From contig NZ_CP021731.1 in NCBI RefSeq assembly GCF_003628555.1, positions 3,844,001-3,908,000 on the forward strand: a stretch of 64,000 nucleotides of DNA. The letters are read 5' to 3'. Below, piece after piece: positions 37,840 through 47,158 of this stretch (position 1 is its first letter; every line of letters starts with the position of its first letter). The notes under the pieces were generated by a model. The model was not told the origin of the DNA. It ran no database searches and saw only the letters and a list, made by a program, of their open reading frames with translations. A program made the translations under genes and the position numbers. This stretch comes from Azoarcus sp. DN11 (lineage in GTDB: Bacteria; Pseudomonadota; Gammaproteobacteria; Burkholderiales; Rhodocyclaceae).

Positions 37840-39975
37840 ATGCGATTCTTCGGACTCGGCAAGTACCGGGTCATCGTGCTCACGGTCGCGATGTTCCTGG
37901 TCTTCGACCTCGGCGTGCTGGTCCTCAACTTCGTCATTTCGTCGCAGATCGCCGCCGACGCGCTGGCGGTGAACATGGCCGGGCGCCAGCGGATGCTGTC
38001 ACAGCGGGCGGCCAAGACCCTGTGGCAGATCAACGAGCGGACGGTGGCGGGGCAGCCGGCCAGCGGCGAAATGGCGGAACTCACCGAGGCCGTCGCGCTG
38101 TTCGACGAAACCCTCACGGCCTTCCGACAGGGCGGCAGCGTTCGCGGCGGGGCCGGCGTCGTGGTGACGCTCGACCGCATCGACGACGCCGAAGCGATCG
38201 CCATCCTGCAGCGCACGAACGCCGTCTGGGAGCCGTATCGGGCGCGCATCACGAGCCTCCTCGCGAATCCCGCGCCAGACATCGACGCGGTCCGCTCCGC
38301 GCTGGACGTGGCACGCGGCGCCAACCTCGAACTCCTGAAGCTGATGAACGAGCTGACCTCCCAGGTGGAGGTCACCGCGGCCGCCAAGGCGACCACACTG
38401 CGGGCGGTGCAGATCGGCGGCATCACGCTAGCGACCGCCAACTTCGTGCTCATCCTGTTCCACTTCCTGCGCAAGCTGCGGCAGGGCGACGCGCTGCTCG
38501 AACAGGCGAAGAAGGAAACCGACGACATCCTCGTGACGGTGAACGAGGGCCTGTTCCTGCTCGACCGCAATTTCCGCATCGGCTCCCAGCATTCCCACGC
38601 CCTCGAGGGGATCCTCGGCCGCAGCGACCTGGGTGGGGCGGATTTCGTGGATCTGCTGCGTGGCATCGTCACCGAAAAGACGGTCGGGATGTCCCGCGAC
38701 TACCTGGACCTGCTGTTCGGCGAACGCGTCAATGAAAAACTCGTCGGCTCGCTCAACCCGCTGGACGTGGTCGAGGTGCACTTCGACGACCAGCGCGGCG
38801 GCTTCGTCACCAAGTACCTGGAGTTCCGCTTCAACCGCGTGCGCGAAGGCGGCGTCGTGGCCCACCTGCTGGTGACCGCCAACGACGTGACCAAGCGCGT
38901 GCAGCTCGAACGCGCGCTGAAGGAAGCGCACGAGCGCGCCAAGGGGCAGATGGACCTGCTGGTCGAAGTGCTGCAGGTCGAGCCCGACGCCTTGCGCGAC
39001 TTCCTCGCCGCCGCCGCCGTGTGCCTCGACAAGGTGAATACGCTGCTGCGCGAACGCACCGCCTCGGCCGCCGACCGGCGCGAAGCGGTGATCGCGATCT
39101 ACCGGCTGCTCCACGGGCTGAAAGGCGATGCCAGCGGCGTCGGCCTGTCCGGGCTCGCCGAATCGATCCACGAAGTCGAGGATCTGGTCGTCGGCTTGCG
39201 GGAAAAGCACGCGACCCTCGACGGCAACGACTTCCTGCCGCTCACCGTGCGCCTCGAACGCCTCTTCACCCAGGTCGATGCCTTGCGCGGCGTCGTCAAC
39301 CGCTTCGCGCAGATCCGCGGCGTCGTCGCCGTCGAGCCCGCCCGTGCGGCCACCGAACCCGACGCCGCGCAGGCGCCGCAGGTGCGCCGCTGGCGCGAGT
39401 TCGCCACGCGCCTGGCGGAGAAGCAGGGCAAGCACGTGCAGCTCCACTACCACGGCGTCGATCCGGCAACGCTGGCAAGCCCCTACCGCGAAGCCCTGCC
39501 CACGGTGGTCAACCAGTTCATCCGCAACGCCGTCGTGCATGGGCTGGAGAAGCCGGAGCAACGGCTGGCGCAAGGCAAACCGGCCGCCGGAAATATTGCC
39601 CTCTACCTCGCCGCCCGCGAGGACGGCGGCGTCGACCTCAGCTTCCGCGACGACGGCGCAGGACTGCAGCTCGCGGCGATCCGCCAGGCCGCCATCGAGC
39701 GCGGCCTGCTCAGCGCGTCCGAGGCCGAAGCCTGCGACGCGCGGCGCCTGGTGGAACTCATCTTCCGGCCGGCCTTCTCGACCCGCAGCTCGGCCGACGA
39801 GGACGGCGGCCGCGGCGTCGGCCTCGACGTGATCCGGAACTACGTCAACGAATGGGGCGGCAACATCCGCATCGGCAGCACGCCGCGCGAATACTGCCAC
39901 TTCCGCATCAGCCTGCCGCGCCCGTCCCCGCAACTGTCGGCCGGCGCCGCCCGGATCAACGGAGAAGCCGCATGA
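37840..39975 (+). CDS. PilJ-sensor/CheA-like histidine kinase with Hpt and HATPase domains
   Basis: A 711-aa membrane kinase. Order: N-terminal helix (about 9-32), periplasmic PilJ-type domain with NMAGRQRMLSQRAAKTLW, second helix (about 195-210), and a PAS-like section starting TDDILVTVNEGLFLLDRNFRIG. An Hpt domain follows, with His425 in YRLLHGLKGDASGVGL. Then comes a CheA-type ATPase with QFIRNAVVHGLEKPEQR, FRDDGAGL and GGRGVGLDVIRNYVNEWGG. No DHp dimerisation helix and no CheW-like domain are visible, so it is not a standard CheA. It probably phosphorylates the CheY protein whose start overlaps its stop (ATGA). The stimulus is unknown; PilJ_N domains sense small ligands such as nitrate in other proteins. 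Confidence 0.9.
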   Translation: MRFFGLGKYRVIVLTVAMFLVFDLGVLVLNFVISSQIAADALAVNMAGRQRMLSQRAAKTLWQINERTVAGQPASGEMAELTEAVALFDETLTAFRQGGSVRGGAGVVVTLDRIDDAEAIAILQRTNAVWEPYRARITSLLANPAPDIDAVRSALDVARGANLELLKLMNELTSQVEVTAAAKATTLRAVQIGGITLATANFVLILFHFLRKLRQGDALLEQAKKETDDILVTVNEGLFLLDRNFRIGSQHSHALEGILGRSDLGGADFVDLLRGIVTEKTVGMSRDYLDLLFGERVNEKLVGSLNPLDVVEVHFDDQRGGFVTKYLEFRFNRVREGGVVAHLLVTANDVTKRVQLERALKEAHERAKGQMDLLVEVLQVEPDALRDFLAAAAVCLDKVNTLLRERTASAADRREAVIAIYRLLHGLKGDASGVGLSGLAESIHEVEDLVVGLREKHATLDGNDFLPLTVRLERLFTQVDALRGVVNRFAQIRGVVAVEPARAATEPDAAQAPQVRRWREFATRLAEKQGKHVQLHYHGVDPATLASPYREALPTVVNQFIRNAVVHGLEKPEQRLAQGKPAAGNIALYLAAREDGGVDLSFRDDGAGLQLAAIRQAAIERGLLSASEAEACDARRLVELIFRPAFSTRSSADEDGGRGVGLDVIRNYVNEWGGNIRIGSTPREYCHFRISLPRPSPQLSAGAARINGEAA

Positions 39976-40343
39976 AACTGCTCATCGTCGATGATTCCAA
40001 CATCATCCGCAGCAAGATCGCCCGCGCGCTGGGTAGCCGCAACCTGGAAGTCGTCGGACTCGCGCGCAACGGTCACGAAGCGGTAAGCCTGTTTACCCGC
40101 ACCCGGCCCGACGTGGTGACGATGGACCTCACCATGCCCGAGATGGACGGCATCGAATGCATCCGCCGGCTGCTCGAACTCAAGCCCGACACCCTGATCC
40201 TGGTGGTCTCGGCGCTGGCGGACAAGGCGACCGCCATCGAGGCGCTCAAGCTCGGGGCACAGGGCTTCCTGTGCAAGCCTTTCTCGGAGCAGGATCTGGC
40301 CGAGGCGGTGGAGGAACTCATAAAAGGAGCCGTTCATGGATGA
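39972..40343 (+). CDS. CheY-like single-domain response regulator
   Basis: A 123-aa receiver domain without output domain. It has acidic residues in LIVDDSNIIRSKI (Asp7, Asp8), phospho-acceptor Asp52 in VVTMDLTMPEMDGIE, the Ser of VVSALADK and Lys of GFLCKPFSEQDL. It follows the kinase with a 4-base overlap and overlaps cheX by 8 bases. Likely acts on a motility, adhesion or regulatory target by protein contact. Confidence 0.95.
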   Translation: MKLLIVDDSNIIRSKIARALGSRNLEVVGLARNGHEAVSLFTRTRPDVVTMDLTMPEMDGIECIRRLLELKPDTLILVVSALADKATAIEALKLGAQGFLCKPFSEQDLAEAVEELIKGAVHG

Positions 40344-40791
40344 GCAGAACATCCAGGTCTTCATCGACGGGGTGAAGAACTATTTCCTGCAGCAGACCGG
40401 AGTCGCCGCCGAGGTCGGCACGCCCTACCTGAGCGACGCGCAGGCGCGGGTGGCCTACGAATACACCGGCATCATCGGCATTTCCGGCAGCAGCCGGGGA
40501 TGCGTCTATTACACGGCGCCGGGTGCGCTGCTGCGCGACGTGCTGCTGCGCATCGGCGAGAGCGACGTGACGCCGGCCAACCAGAGCGACCTCGCCGGCG
40601 AAGTGGCCAACACGATCGCCGGCAACGCCCGCCGCGAATTCGGCAAGGACTTCATGATCTCCGTGCCGGTGGTGGTGAGCGGCGGCGCGGAGCGCATCTC
40701 GCTGCCGCCCGACCTGCGCGCGATGGTTGTGCCCATCCTCTGGCGCAAGCACGCCGCGGCGCTGGTGGTGGCGCTGGCGGACAAGCAGTAA
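40336..40791 (+). CDS. cheX: CheX-like CheY-P phosphatase
   Basis: A 151-aa protein of the CheC/CheX/FliY phosphatase family that resets phosphorylated CheY. It shows SDLAGEVANTIAGNARREFG, matching the family's D/S-x-x-x-E-x-x-N active-site helix, followed by SVPVVVSGG and a C-terminal strand. It is the third gene of the kinase-CheY-CheX set and completes a minimal phosphorelay with built-in signal termination. Confidence 0.92.
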   Translation: MDEQNIQVFIDGVKNYFLQQTGVAAEVGTPYLSDAQARVAYEYTGIIGISGSSRGCVYYTAPGALLRDVLLRIGESDVTPANQSDLAGEVANTIAGNARREFGKDFMISVPVVVSGGAERISLPPDLRAMVVPILWRKHAAALVVALADKQ

Positions 40792-40798
40792 CCCGGCG

Positions 40799-41257
40799 CT
40801 ACAGCGGCAGCGCCGTCTCGTTCTTGATCTCGCGCAGCGCGACGCTGGAATTGGTGATGTCGACTTCCGGGATCTTCAGCAGGAAGTTGTGCATGAACGA
40901 GGACAGCGCCTCGAGGTTGGGCAGGTAGAGTTTCAGCAGGCAATCCGTCTCGCCGAGCAGCTCGTAGCATTCGACGACCTCGTCGCAGCCCTTGATTGCC
41001 TGCTCGAAACGGTCGAGCACGTCGGCGCTGTGCTTCTTCAGCTTCACGCGCACCCACACGCAGGTCTCGAGCCCCAGCTTCTTGCGATCGAGCAGCGCGA
41101 CGTAGCCGCGGATCAGCCCCGCCTCCTCGAGCTCGCGCACCCGCCGCCAGCACGGCGACGAGGACAGGCCCACCTTCTCGGCCAAAGTCTGCGTGCTGAT
41201 CGTCGAATCCTTCTGCAGCAGCGCGAGGATGCGCCGCTGGGTCGGGTCGAGTTTCAT
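40799..41257 (-). CDS. Lrp/AsnC family transcriptional regulator
   Basis: A 152-aa regulator with N-terminal helix-turn-helix (LDPTQRRILALLQKD, then TLAEKVGLSSSPCWRRVRELE) and the C-terminal RAM ligand domain (CDEVVECYELLGETDCLLKLYL). Lrp-type proteins respond to amino acids and often control their transport or breakdown. Possible targets here include the liv operon or the amino acid dehydrogenase, but nothing in the sequence links them. It converges on cheX with 7 bases between the stops. Confidence 0.94.
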   Translation of the reverse strand: MKLDPTQRRILALLQKDSTISTQTLAEKVGLSSSPCWRRVRELEEAGLIRGYVALLDRKKLGLETCVWVRVKLKKHSADVLDRFEQAIKGCDEVVECYELLGETDCLLKLYLPNLEALSSFMHNFLLKIPEVDITNSSVALREIKNETALPL

Positions 41258-41367
41258 GTCTCCCCCTTTTCCTGTCGTGACGGGCGGGCGAACACCCGCC
41301 GCCCCGTCGCCGGGCCGGAGCCGGGCGACGCCGGGGCCTATGCGTGGCCCCTTGTCGTGTCACGCGA

Positions 41368-41712
41368 TCAGAGAACCTTCAGCAGCTCGACCTCGAACAC
41401 CAGGGTCGCGTTCGGCGGAATCACGCCGCCCGCGCCGCGCGCGCCATAGCCCAGTTGCGGCGGGATGGTCAGCTTGCGCCTGCCGCCTTCCTGCATCCCC
41501 TGCACGCCCTCGTCCCAGCCGCGGATGACGTGGCCGGCGCCCAGCGGAAAGTCGAACGGGTCGTTGCGATCCTTGCTCGAATCGAACTTCTTGCCGTCGG
41601 TGAGCCAGCCGGTGTAGTGCACCGAAACGCGCTTGCCCGCGACGGCGGTGGCGCCGCTGCCGACTTCCAGATCCTCGAAGACGAGGCCGCTGGCGGTGGT
41701 GGTTTGGGACAT
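41368..41712 (-). CDS. FKBP-type peptidyl-prolyl cis-trans isomerase
   Basis: A cytosolic 114-aa single-domain FKBP without signal peptide. It has [56 protein letters not shown] and the final [12 protein letters not shown], the full set of the active-site stretch. It accelerates proline isomerisation during protein folding. It is 33 bases downstream of msrA on the same strand. Confidence 0.95.
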   Translation of the reverse strand: MSQTTTASGLVFEDLEVGSGATAVAGKRVSVHYTGWLTDGKKFDSSKDRNDPFDFPLGAGHVIRGWDEGVQGMQEGGRRKLTIPPQLGYGARGAGGVIPPNATLVFEVELLKVL

Positions 41713-41745
41713 CGAATCTCTCCTGCGCGGGTTAAAACCGCGATT

Positions 41746-42324
41746 CTAACCGCCCCGCCTGCGCCGGTTGGCGAACTTCTCGCGGAACTTGGAGATCTTC
41801 GGCGCCACGATGTACTGGCAGTAGGGCTGGTCCGAGTGGTTCGCGAAATAGTCGTAGTGATAGGGCTCCGCGGGCCAGAAGGTGCCCGCGCGCTCCACCT
41901 TGGTGACGATCGCGCTCGGGTACACCCGCGCCTCGCCCATGTGCTCGATCAGATCGAGCGCGGCATGCAGCTGGTCGTCGTTCGTCGCGAAGATCGCGGA
42001 GCGATACTGCGTGCCGATGTCGTTGCCCTGCCGGTTGAGGCTCGTCGGGTCGTGGATCACGAAGAAGATCTCCAGCAGGTCGCGATAGCTCACGACCGCC
42101 GGGTCGAACACGATCTGCACGGCCTCCGCGTGGCCGGTTCCGCCGTCGCACACCTGCCGGTAGGTCGGCGCGTCGACGCGTCCGCCGATGTAGCCCGAAG
42201 TCACCGACTCCACGCCGTCGACTTCCTTGAAGACGGCTTCCAGACACCAGAAACATCCCCCCGCAAGAACGGCCGTCTCGCGTGTTGCGGGTGTCTCGTT
42301 TCTCGTCATGCGTGCTTTCTCCAT
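41746..42324 (-). CDS. msrA: Peptide methionine (S)-S-oxide reductase MsrA
   Basis: Repairs oxidised methionine with thioredoxin. The 192 residues hold the active site AVLAGGCFWCLEAVF, the conserved VTSGYIGGRVDAPTYRQVCDGGTGHAEAV stretch in part (TSGYIGG, GTGHAEAV), and GTQYRSAIF. The C-terminus is arginine-rich (FANRRRRGG). ATG 42309 (MTRNETP) is an alternative start five codons in. It lies 45 bases after tamB. Confidence 0.95.
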   Translation of the reverse strand: MEKARMTRNETPATRETAVLAGGCFWCLEAVFKEVDGVESVTSGYIGGRVDAPTYRQVCDGGTGHAEAVQIVFDPAVVSYRDLLEIFFVIHDPTSLNRQGNDIGTQYRSAIFATNDDQLHAALDLIEHMGEARVYPSAIVTKVERAGTFWPAEPYHYDYFANHSDQPYCQYIVAPKISKFREKFANRRRRGG

Positions 42325-42369
42325 GGGGAATCCCGCGATTAGGACAGCATTGCCGCGCGGCGATTCCCG

Positions 42370-45300
42370 CTATTCGAATGAAATCGTGTAATAGATGTCG
42401 GCCGCGTTGTCGCTGCCGCCGCGCGCCACCAGCGACACCCGGCGGCTGAGCTGGTAGGTCAGCTTGACGAGGCTTTCGGCCCCGCCCAGGCTCTGCTCGA
42501 AGGACAGGAACAGGTCCGACGACAGGCGCTTGCCCAACGTCAGGACCTGCCCGCCGACGTTGTCGCCCCCTCGCACGATGGTACCTTCTCCGACAACGCG
42601 ACTGGTGGCACTTCGGGTGACACCGCCAACTTCTCCCTGTCCGATCGACAATTCATCGAAGCCGAGGCTGCGCGACAGCTGATCGGTCATGCCGCCTTCG
42701 GGGCCGCCGAGCAGCGCCTGCGCGGCCGGCAGCAGCAACCCCATGTCCCCGCCGCGGCCCGCGCTCGGCGCGCGCCCGAGCACGATCCACGACAGCTTCT
42801 CCGGATCCGGCACGTTCGGCTCCGACACCAGCCGGATGCGCGGACGGCGCGCGCTGCCGGCGATCTCGATGCCGGCCTCGACCGCAAGCCCCTTGCGCAG
42901 TGCGACAACGTTGAGCCCGGGATTGTCCGGCGCGCCCTGGAAGTTGATCAGGCCGCGCTCGATCGACAGCGTCTGGCCGTAGCCGCGATAAGTGCCGCCG
43001 GCCGTCGCGATCGTGCCGATCGCGCTCGGCGACGCGCCGTCACGCAGCCGCAGCCGCAAGCCGCCGGTCAGCCGCGTATCCACGCCCAGGGCCGACAGGT
43101 AGAAATGGTCGCCCAAGGCGATCGCCACATCGGCCGCGACGCCCAGTCCGCCCCCGCCGTTGCGCGGCTCGCGACCGAGAACCACGACATCGTCCGAGAG
43201 GCTGGGCGCGGGCGAGTCGGACGCTTCGATGTAACCCGCGTCCGCATGCAGGTTCGCCGCGAGGTCCACGTGCGTCCAGGTGCTGTTGGCCGCGCCGACG
43301 CCCGACAGGATCAGCCAGCGGTCGCTGCGCTGCAGGATCGGCAGGCGCTCGGCCTCGAACGTGAAGCGGCCGATGCCGCTGTCGAGCGCGATCTCGCCGC
43401 TCGCGCCGAGGCGCCCCGGGGTGGCCGTCAGCCGCGCCACCGGCAGGCGGCCGTCGCGCGGTCGGACGCGGTTCGGCGAGACGAACTCCAGCCGGGCGAG
43501 GCGCAGGCGATCGCGATCGAACTCGGCCTGCAGCTCCCCGCCGGACAGGTGCAGGCCCTGATCCACGAGCGCCAGCGACAGCTCGCGCCCGGCGATCGTG
43601 CCGCTCGCGCGCGGCGCCGCCGGCGTGCCGGCCAGCGCGAGGTTCGCATCCAGGCTGCCGCCGGTGACGACGTTCTCCTGCATCAGGCGGCCGATCCAGG
43701 CCACCGACGGCATCGCCAGATGCGCCGACCCGAGCAGTGCCGCATCGGGCGCGAGGCGCCAGCCGCCGCCCGGCGCCCGCTCGGCCTGCGCGGTGGCCGC
43801 GCCGGCCAGTTCGCCCAATTCGCTGCCGCGCGCCTCCAGCGCCAGCGCGAGGCGGTTGTCGTGGGCGCCGAGGCGCGCTTCCAGATGCTCCAGTCCCAGG
43901 CGTGCCGGGATCTCGCCGCTCACCGTCAGGTCGCCCGCCTCGCGGAACACACGCGCCGAGCCCTCCGCGACTTCGCCCAGCTTCAGATCCCACTCCGCCC
44001 CCAGCACCAGCGGCCCCGGCCCGCGGCGCGGGCGGCCTTCGGGGCTCGCGACCAAGCCGAAAGCCAGCCCGGTCAGGGTGCCGCGCGCGACGGTCTGCCG
44101 CGGCGACCAGCTCGTCTCGTCGAGACGGATGCGCCCGCGCTGACCGGCGTCGAGCGTAGCCGCCCCCAGCGCCGCACGCTGCGATCCCAGCTCCAGCGTC
44201 GCCGCATTCGTCAGGTGTGCCGGCCAGCGCCCCGCCGTCTCCAGCGCCACCAACCGCCCGCGCCATGCCGTGCCGGCATTCGCCGCGGCCTCCGCGACCC
44301 CGCCTTCCATGCGCAGCCGCAGGCTGTCGCCGCCCAGGCCCTTCGCGGTGACGTCGACCGCATGGGCACGACGGGTCCCGTCGACCCGCAGGCTCCCCTC
44401 GCTGACCCAGTCGGGATCGTCCGCGCCGCGCCCGTCCTTCTCCGCCTTCGGTGCCGTGTCGACGGCCCTCAGGCCGCGCAGATTCACCGCGAGACGCAGC
44501 TCGCTGTCCGCCCCCGCCGCCAGCGAGCCGTCCCCGTCCGCCGACGCGATGCGCACATCACCCGGCAGACGCAGCGCCTCGGCGACGAACTTGATGCTGC
44601 CGGCCGGCTGCGCCGCGCCGCCAGAGAGCAAGCCCGCGAGCGTCAGCCGCCCGCCGAGACGCGGGTCGAGCCCGGCGAGCGCCGGCGCATCGACGTCCAC
44701 CTTCAGTACGTCCTGCCGCGCGCCCCAGGCACCACGGGCGAGGACGCGGTTACCGGCGAGATCCAGATCGAGATCGCCATCGGCGAGACGTTGCCCTTCG
44801 ATGACTGCGCGCAGTTTCCCGCGCACCGCCTTGCCGTTCAGTTGCCCCGGCAACAGGTCAACGACGGCGTCGTAACGCGGCACCTCGCCCAGCGCGGCCG
44901 CGAGCCGGAAATCCAGGTTCAGCCGTGCCTGCGGCGCGCCGGCGATGAAGCTGTGCGGATCGAAGGACGACAGCGCGCCCTCGGCCGCTAAACTGCGCGT
45001 CCCGCCTTCGCCCAACGCCGTCACGACGGCCTGGGCACGCAAGCGTGCGTCCTTCACGCGCACGTCCACCTCGGCGCTCTGGCGCTCGCGGTCGCCCTCG
45101 GCCTGCAGCCTGCCGGCGAGCACCGAGCGCGGCAGACGTCCGTCGAGCCGCCGCATCTCCACGCCCGCGAGCTGCAGCGTGGCGCTCAGGCGACCGAGCG
45201 GATCGCCGGGCGCCCCGGATGCCTCCCCGCCGCCCTGCTCGTTCAGCCCCCCCGGCCGCCAATCGACGTCGCCGGTGACGCGCCCGCCCCCCGCCAGCTG

Positions 45301-46350
45301 CAGGACCAGGTCTTGCGCCCGCATCCGCTCCGGCGCCCAGTGCAGCCGGGCGGCGAGCTTCGTGAAGGGCAGCCCCTGCCGGTCAATCGCGTCGGGGCGC
45401 CGGTTCTCGACCGTGGCCGGCCCGGCCAATCCCCATCCGCCCTGCGCATCGGCCTGCGCCACGAGGTCCGCCGCGACGTGCAGCGCCGCATGCGGTGCGG
45501 ACGGCTCGAACACCGACGGATCGAGCGCGCCCAGCGCGACGCGCAACCGGCGCAGCGGCACCGCCTCGAAGGGCGACGCGAGCACGTCGCCGTCGCCACT
45601 CAACCCAGCACCGGCGGCCTCGATCCGCAACTGCGGCGCGAGCAGGTCGCCGGCCGCGACGAGCGTCAGCCGGTAGTCGCGCCCGCCCTGCGTGCCGTTC
45701 AGGCTCGCGTGCGCCGACAGCCGGAACGGCGCCCGGCCGTCGACCTCGCCGGCGAGCTCCACCCGCCCGAAAGGCAGGATCGCGCGGCAGGATTCGATGC
45801 GATGGCGCGAACCGTCGCTGCGCACGCGCACGCCGAAATCGGAGAGCTCGAACGTCGCCTTTGCCGCGGCAAGTTCGCCGTCCGCCCATTCGCGCAGCAC
45901 GAACCGGCCGACGCTGAGCGATTGCGTCGCCAGCGCCACCGGCAGGACGAGGGATTCGGGAGGCTTGACTGGGGATTCGTCGCCCGGACGCGACGCCAAC
46001 TCGACGCGCTCGGCCGCCAGTTCGTCGATGGCGAGGCCGCCGTCGACGAGGGCCGTCGGTCGCCACGCCAGCGCGAGCCCCTCGGCGCGCACGCGCAGAT
46101 CGGGCAAGTCGATGCGCAGCACGCCGATGCGCAGCGGCCCCGCGAGCCGGCCGGACGGCGATTCCAGCGCCACACGCCCGTCGCTCAGCGCGCCCGCGAC
46201 CGCGGCAGCCGCCCTGAGGCCGGATTCGGTCAGCATGAGCCAGGCCGCCACCAGCGCGGCCAGCACCGGCAGGGCGAGGACCGTGCCAAGGAAGACCGCC
46301 CACCACCGGCGCGGGCGAGCGGCCTGTTCCGGAGCCGGTGGCGACGTCAC
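42370..46350 (-). CDS. tamB: Translocation and assembly module protein TamB (DUF490)
   Basis: AsmA/TamB-like giant that bridges inner and outer membranes in autotransporter assembly and phospholipid movement. The 1326 residues begin with a single N-terminal anchor (about 17-42). They continue as a long, repetitive beta-strand-rich region and end with the DUF490 domain: YGQTLSIERGLINFQGAPDN, IVLGRAPSAGRG, LGKRLSSDLFLSFEQSLGG and terminal YYTISFE. The usual partner tamA is not adjacent; instead the gene follows trpC after 12 bases, at the end of the tryptophan operon. Confidence 0.93.
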   Translation of the reverse strand: MTSPPAPEQAARPRRWWAVFLGTVLALPVLAALVAAWLMLTESGLRAAAAVAGALSDGRVALESPSGRLAGPLRIGVLRIDLPDLRVRAEGLALAWRPTALVDGGLAIDELAAERVELASRPGDESPVKPPESLVLPVALATQSLSVGRFVLREWADGELAAAKATFELSDFGVRVRSDGSRHRIESCRAILPFGRVELAGEVDGRAPFRLSAHASLNGTQGGRDYRLTLVAAGDLLAPQLRIEAAGAGLSGDGDVLASPFEAVPLRRLRVALGALDPSVFEPSAPHAALHVAADLVAQADAQGGWGLAGPATVENRRPDAIDRQGLPFTKLAARLHWAPERMRAQDLVLQLAGGGRVTGDVDWRPGGLNEQGGGEASGAPGDPLGRLSATLQLAGVEMRRLDGRLPRSVLAGRLQAEGDRERQSAEVDVRVKDARLRAQAVVTALGEGGTRSLAAEGALSSFDPHSFIAGAPQARLNLDFRLAAALGEVPRYDAVVDLLPGQLNGKAVRGKLRAVIEGQRLADGDLDLDLAGNRVLARGAWGARQDVLKVDVDAPALAGLDPRLGGRLTLAGLLSGGAAQPAGSIKFVAEALRLPGDVRIASADGDGSLAAGADSELRLAVNLRGLRAVDTAPKAEKDGRGADDPDWVSEGSLRVDGTRRAHAVDVTAKGLGGDSLRLRMEGGVAEAAANAGTAWRGRLVALETAGRWPAHLTNAATLELGSQRAALGAATLDAGQRGRIRLDETSWSPRQTVARGTLTGLAFGLVASPEGRPRRGPGPLVLGAEWDLKLGEVAEGSARVFREAGDLTVSGEIPARLGLEHLEARLGAHDNRLALALEARGSELGELAGAATAQAERAPGGGWRLAPDAALLGSAHLAMPSVAWIGRLMQENVVTGGSLDANLALAGTPAAPRASGTIAGRELSLALVDQGLHLSGGELQAEFDRDRLRLARLEFVSPNRVRPRDGRLPVARLTATPGRLGASGEIALDSGIGRFTFEAERLPILQRSDRWLILSGVGAANSTWTHVDLAANLHADAGYIEASDSPAPSLSDDVVVLGREPRNGGGGLGVAADVAIALGDHFYLSALGVDTRLTGGLRLRLRDGASPSAIGTIATAGGTYRGYGQTLSIERGLINFQGAPDNPGLNVVALRKGLAVEAGIEIAGSARRPRIRLVSEPNVPDPEKLSWIVLGRAPSAGRGGDMGLLLPAAQALLGGPEGGMTDQLSRSLGFDELSIGQGEVGGVTRSATSRVVGEGTIVRGGDNVGGQVLTLGKRLSSDLFLSFEQSLGGAESLVKLTYQLSRRVSLVARGGSDNAADIYYTISFE

Positions 46351-46362
46351 GCGTCGCCCCGC

Positions 46363-47151
46363 TCAGCCGAACAGCGCGCGCAGCTCCTCGCCCGGGTCCG
46401 GCGCCCGCATGAAGGCTTCGCCGACGAGGAAGGCATGCACCGCGTTCGAGCGCATCAGCGCCACGTCCTGCGGCTTGAGGATGCCGGATTCGGTGACGAC
46501 GATGCGTCCGGCGGGGACGCGCGGCAGCAGGTCCAGCGTCGTCTGCAGGCGGACCTCGAAGCTGCGCAGGTTGCGGTTGTTGATGCCGACGAGCGGCGTC
46601 GAGAGCTGCAGCGCGACGTCGAGCTCGGCCGCATCGTGCACCTCGACCAGCACCGCCATGCCGAGACTCGTCGCGATCGCCTCCATCTCCTGCATCCGCG
46701 CGAGATCCAGCGCCGCGGCGATCAGCAGGATCGCGTCCGCCCCCATCGCGCGCGCCTCATACACCTGCCACGCGTCGACGAGGAAGTCCTTGCGCAGCGC
46801 CGGCAGCGCGCACGCCGCCCGTGCCGCCTGCAGGTATTCGGGCGCGCCCTGGAAGAACTGCCGGTCGGTCAGCACCGACAGGCAGGCCGCGCCGGCGCGC
46901 TCGTACTGCACGGCGATCTCGGCGGGCACGAAGTCCGGCCGGATCACGCCCTTCGACGGGCTCGCCTTCTTGACCTCGGCGATCACCGCCGCGTCGCCGG
47001 CAGCGATCTTCGCGCGCATCGCGCCGACGAAATCGCGCGCGGCGGGCACCATCTCGGCCTCCGCACGCACGCGCTCGAGCGGGCGCACCACCTTGCCCGC
47101 CGCCACTTCCTCGACCTTCACAGCGAGGATCTTGTTCAGGATGTCGCTCAT
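46363..47151 (-). CDS. trpC: Indole-3-glycerol phosphate synthase
   Basis: TIM-barrel enzyme closing the indole ring from carboxyphenylaminodeoxyribulose phosphate. The 262-aa length shows a monofunctional TrpC without a TrpF fusion. Motifs are [64 protein letters not shown] and [12 protein letters not shown]. It is 7 bases after trpD. Confidence 0.97.
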   Translation of the reverse strand: MSDILNKILAVKVEEVAAGKVVRPLERVRAEAEMVPAARDFVGAMRAKIAAGDAAVIAEVKKASPSKGVIRPDFVPAEIAVQYERAGAACLSVLTDRQFFQGAPEYLQAARAACALPALRKDFLVDAWQVYEARAMGADAILLIAAALDLARMQEMEAIATSLGMAVLVEVHDAAELDVALQLSTPLVGINNRNLRSFEVRLQTTLDLLPRVPAGRIVVTESGILKPQDVALMRSNAVHAFLVGEAFMRAPDPGEELRALFG

Positions 47152-47158
47152 GTCGGTC

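Noticed and set aside
41258..41367. GC-rich hairpins between the Lrp gene and the FKBP gene
   Set aside because: Several short stems are possible (GTCGCC with GGCGAC among them), but none is clearly a terminator with a T run. Not listed as a feature.
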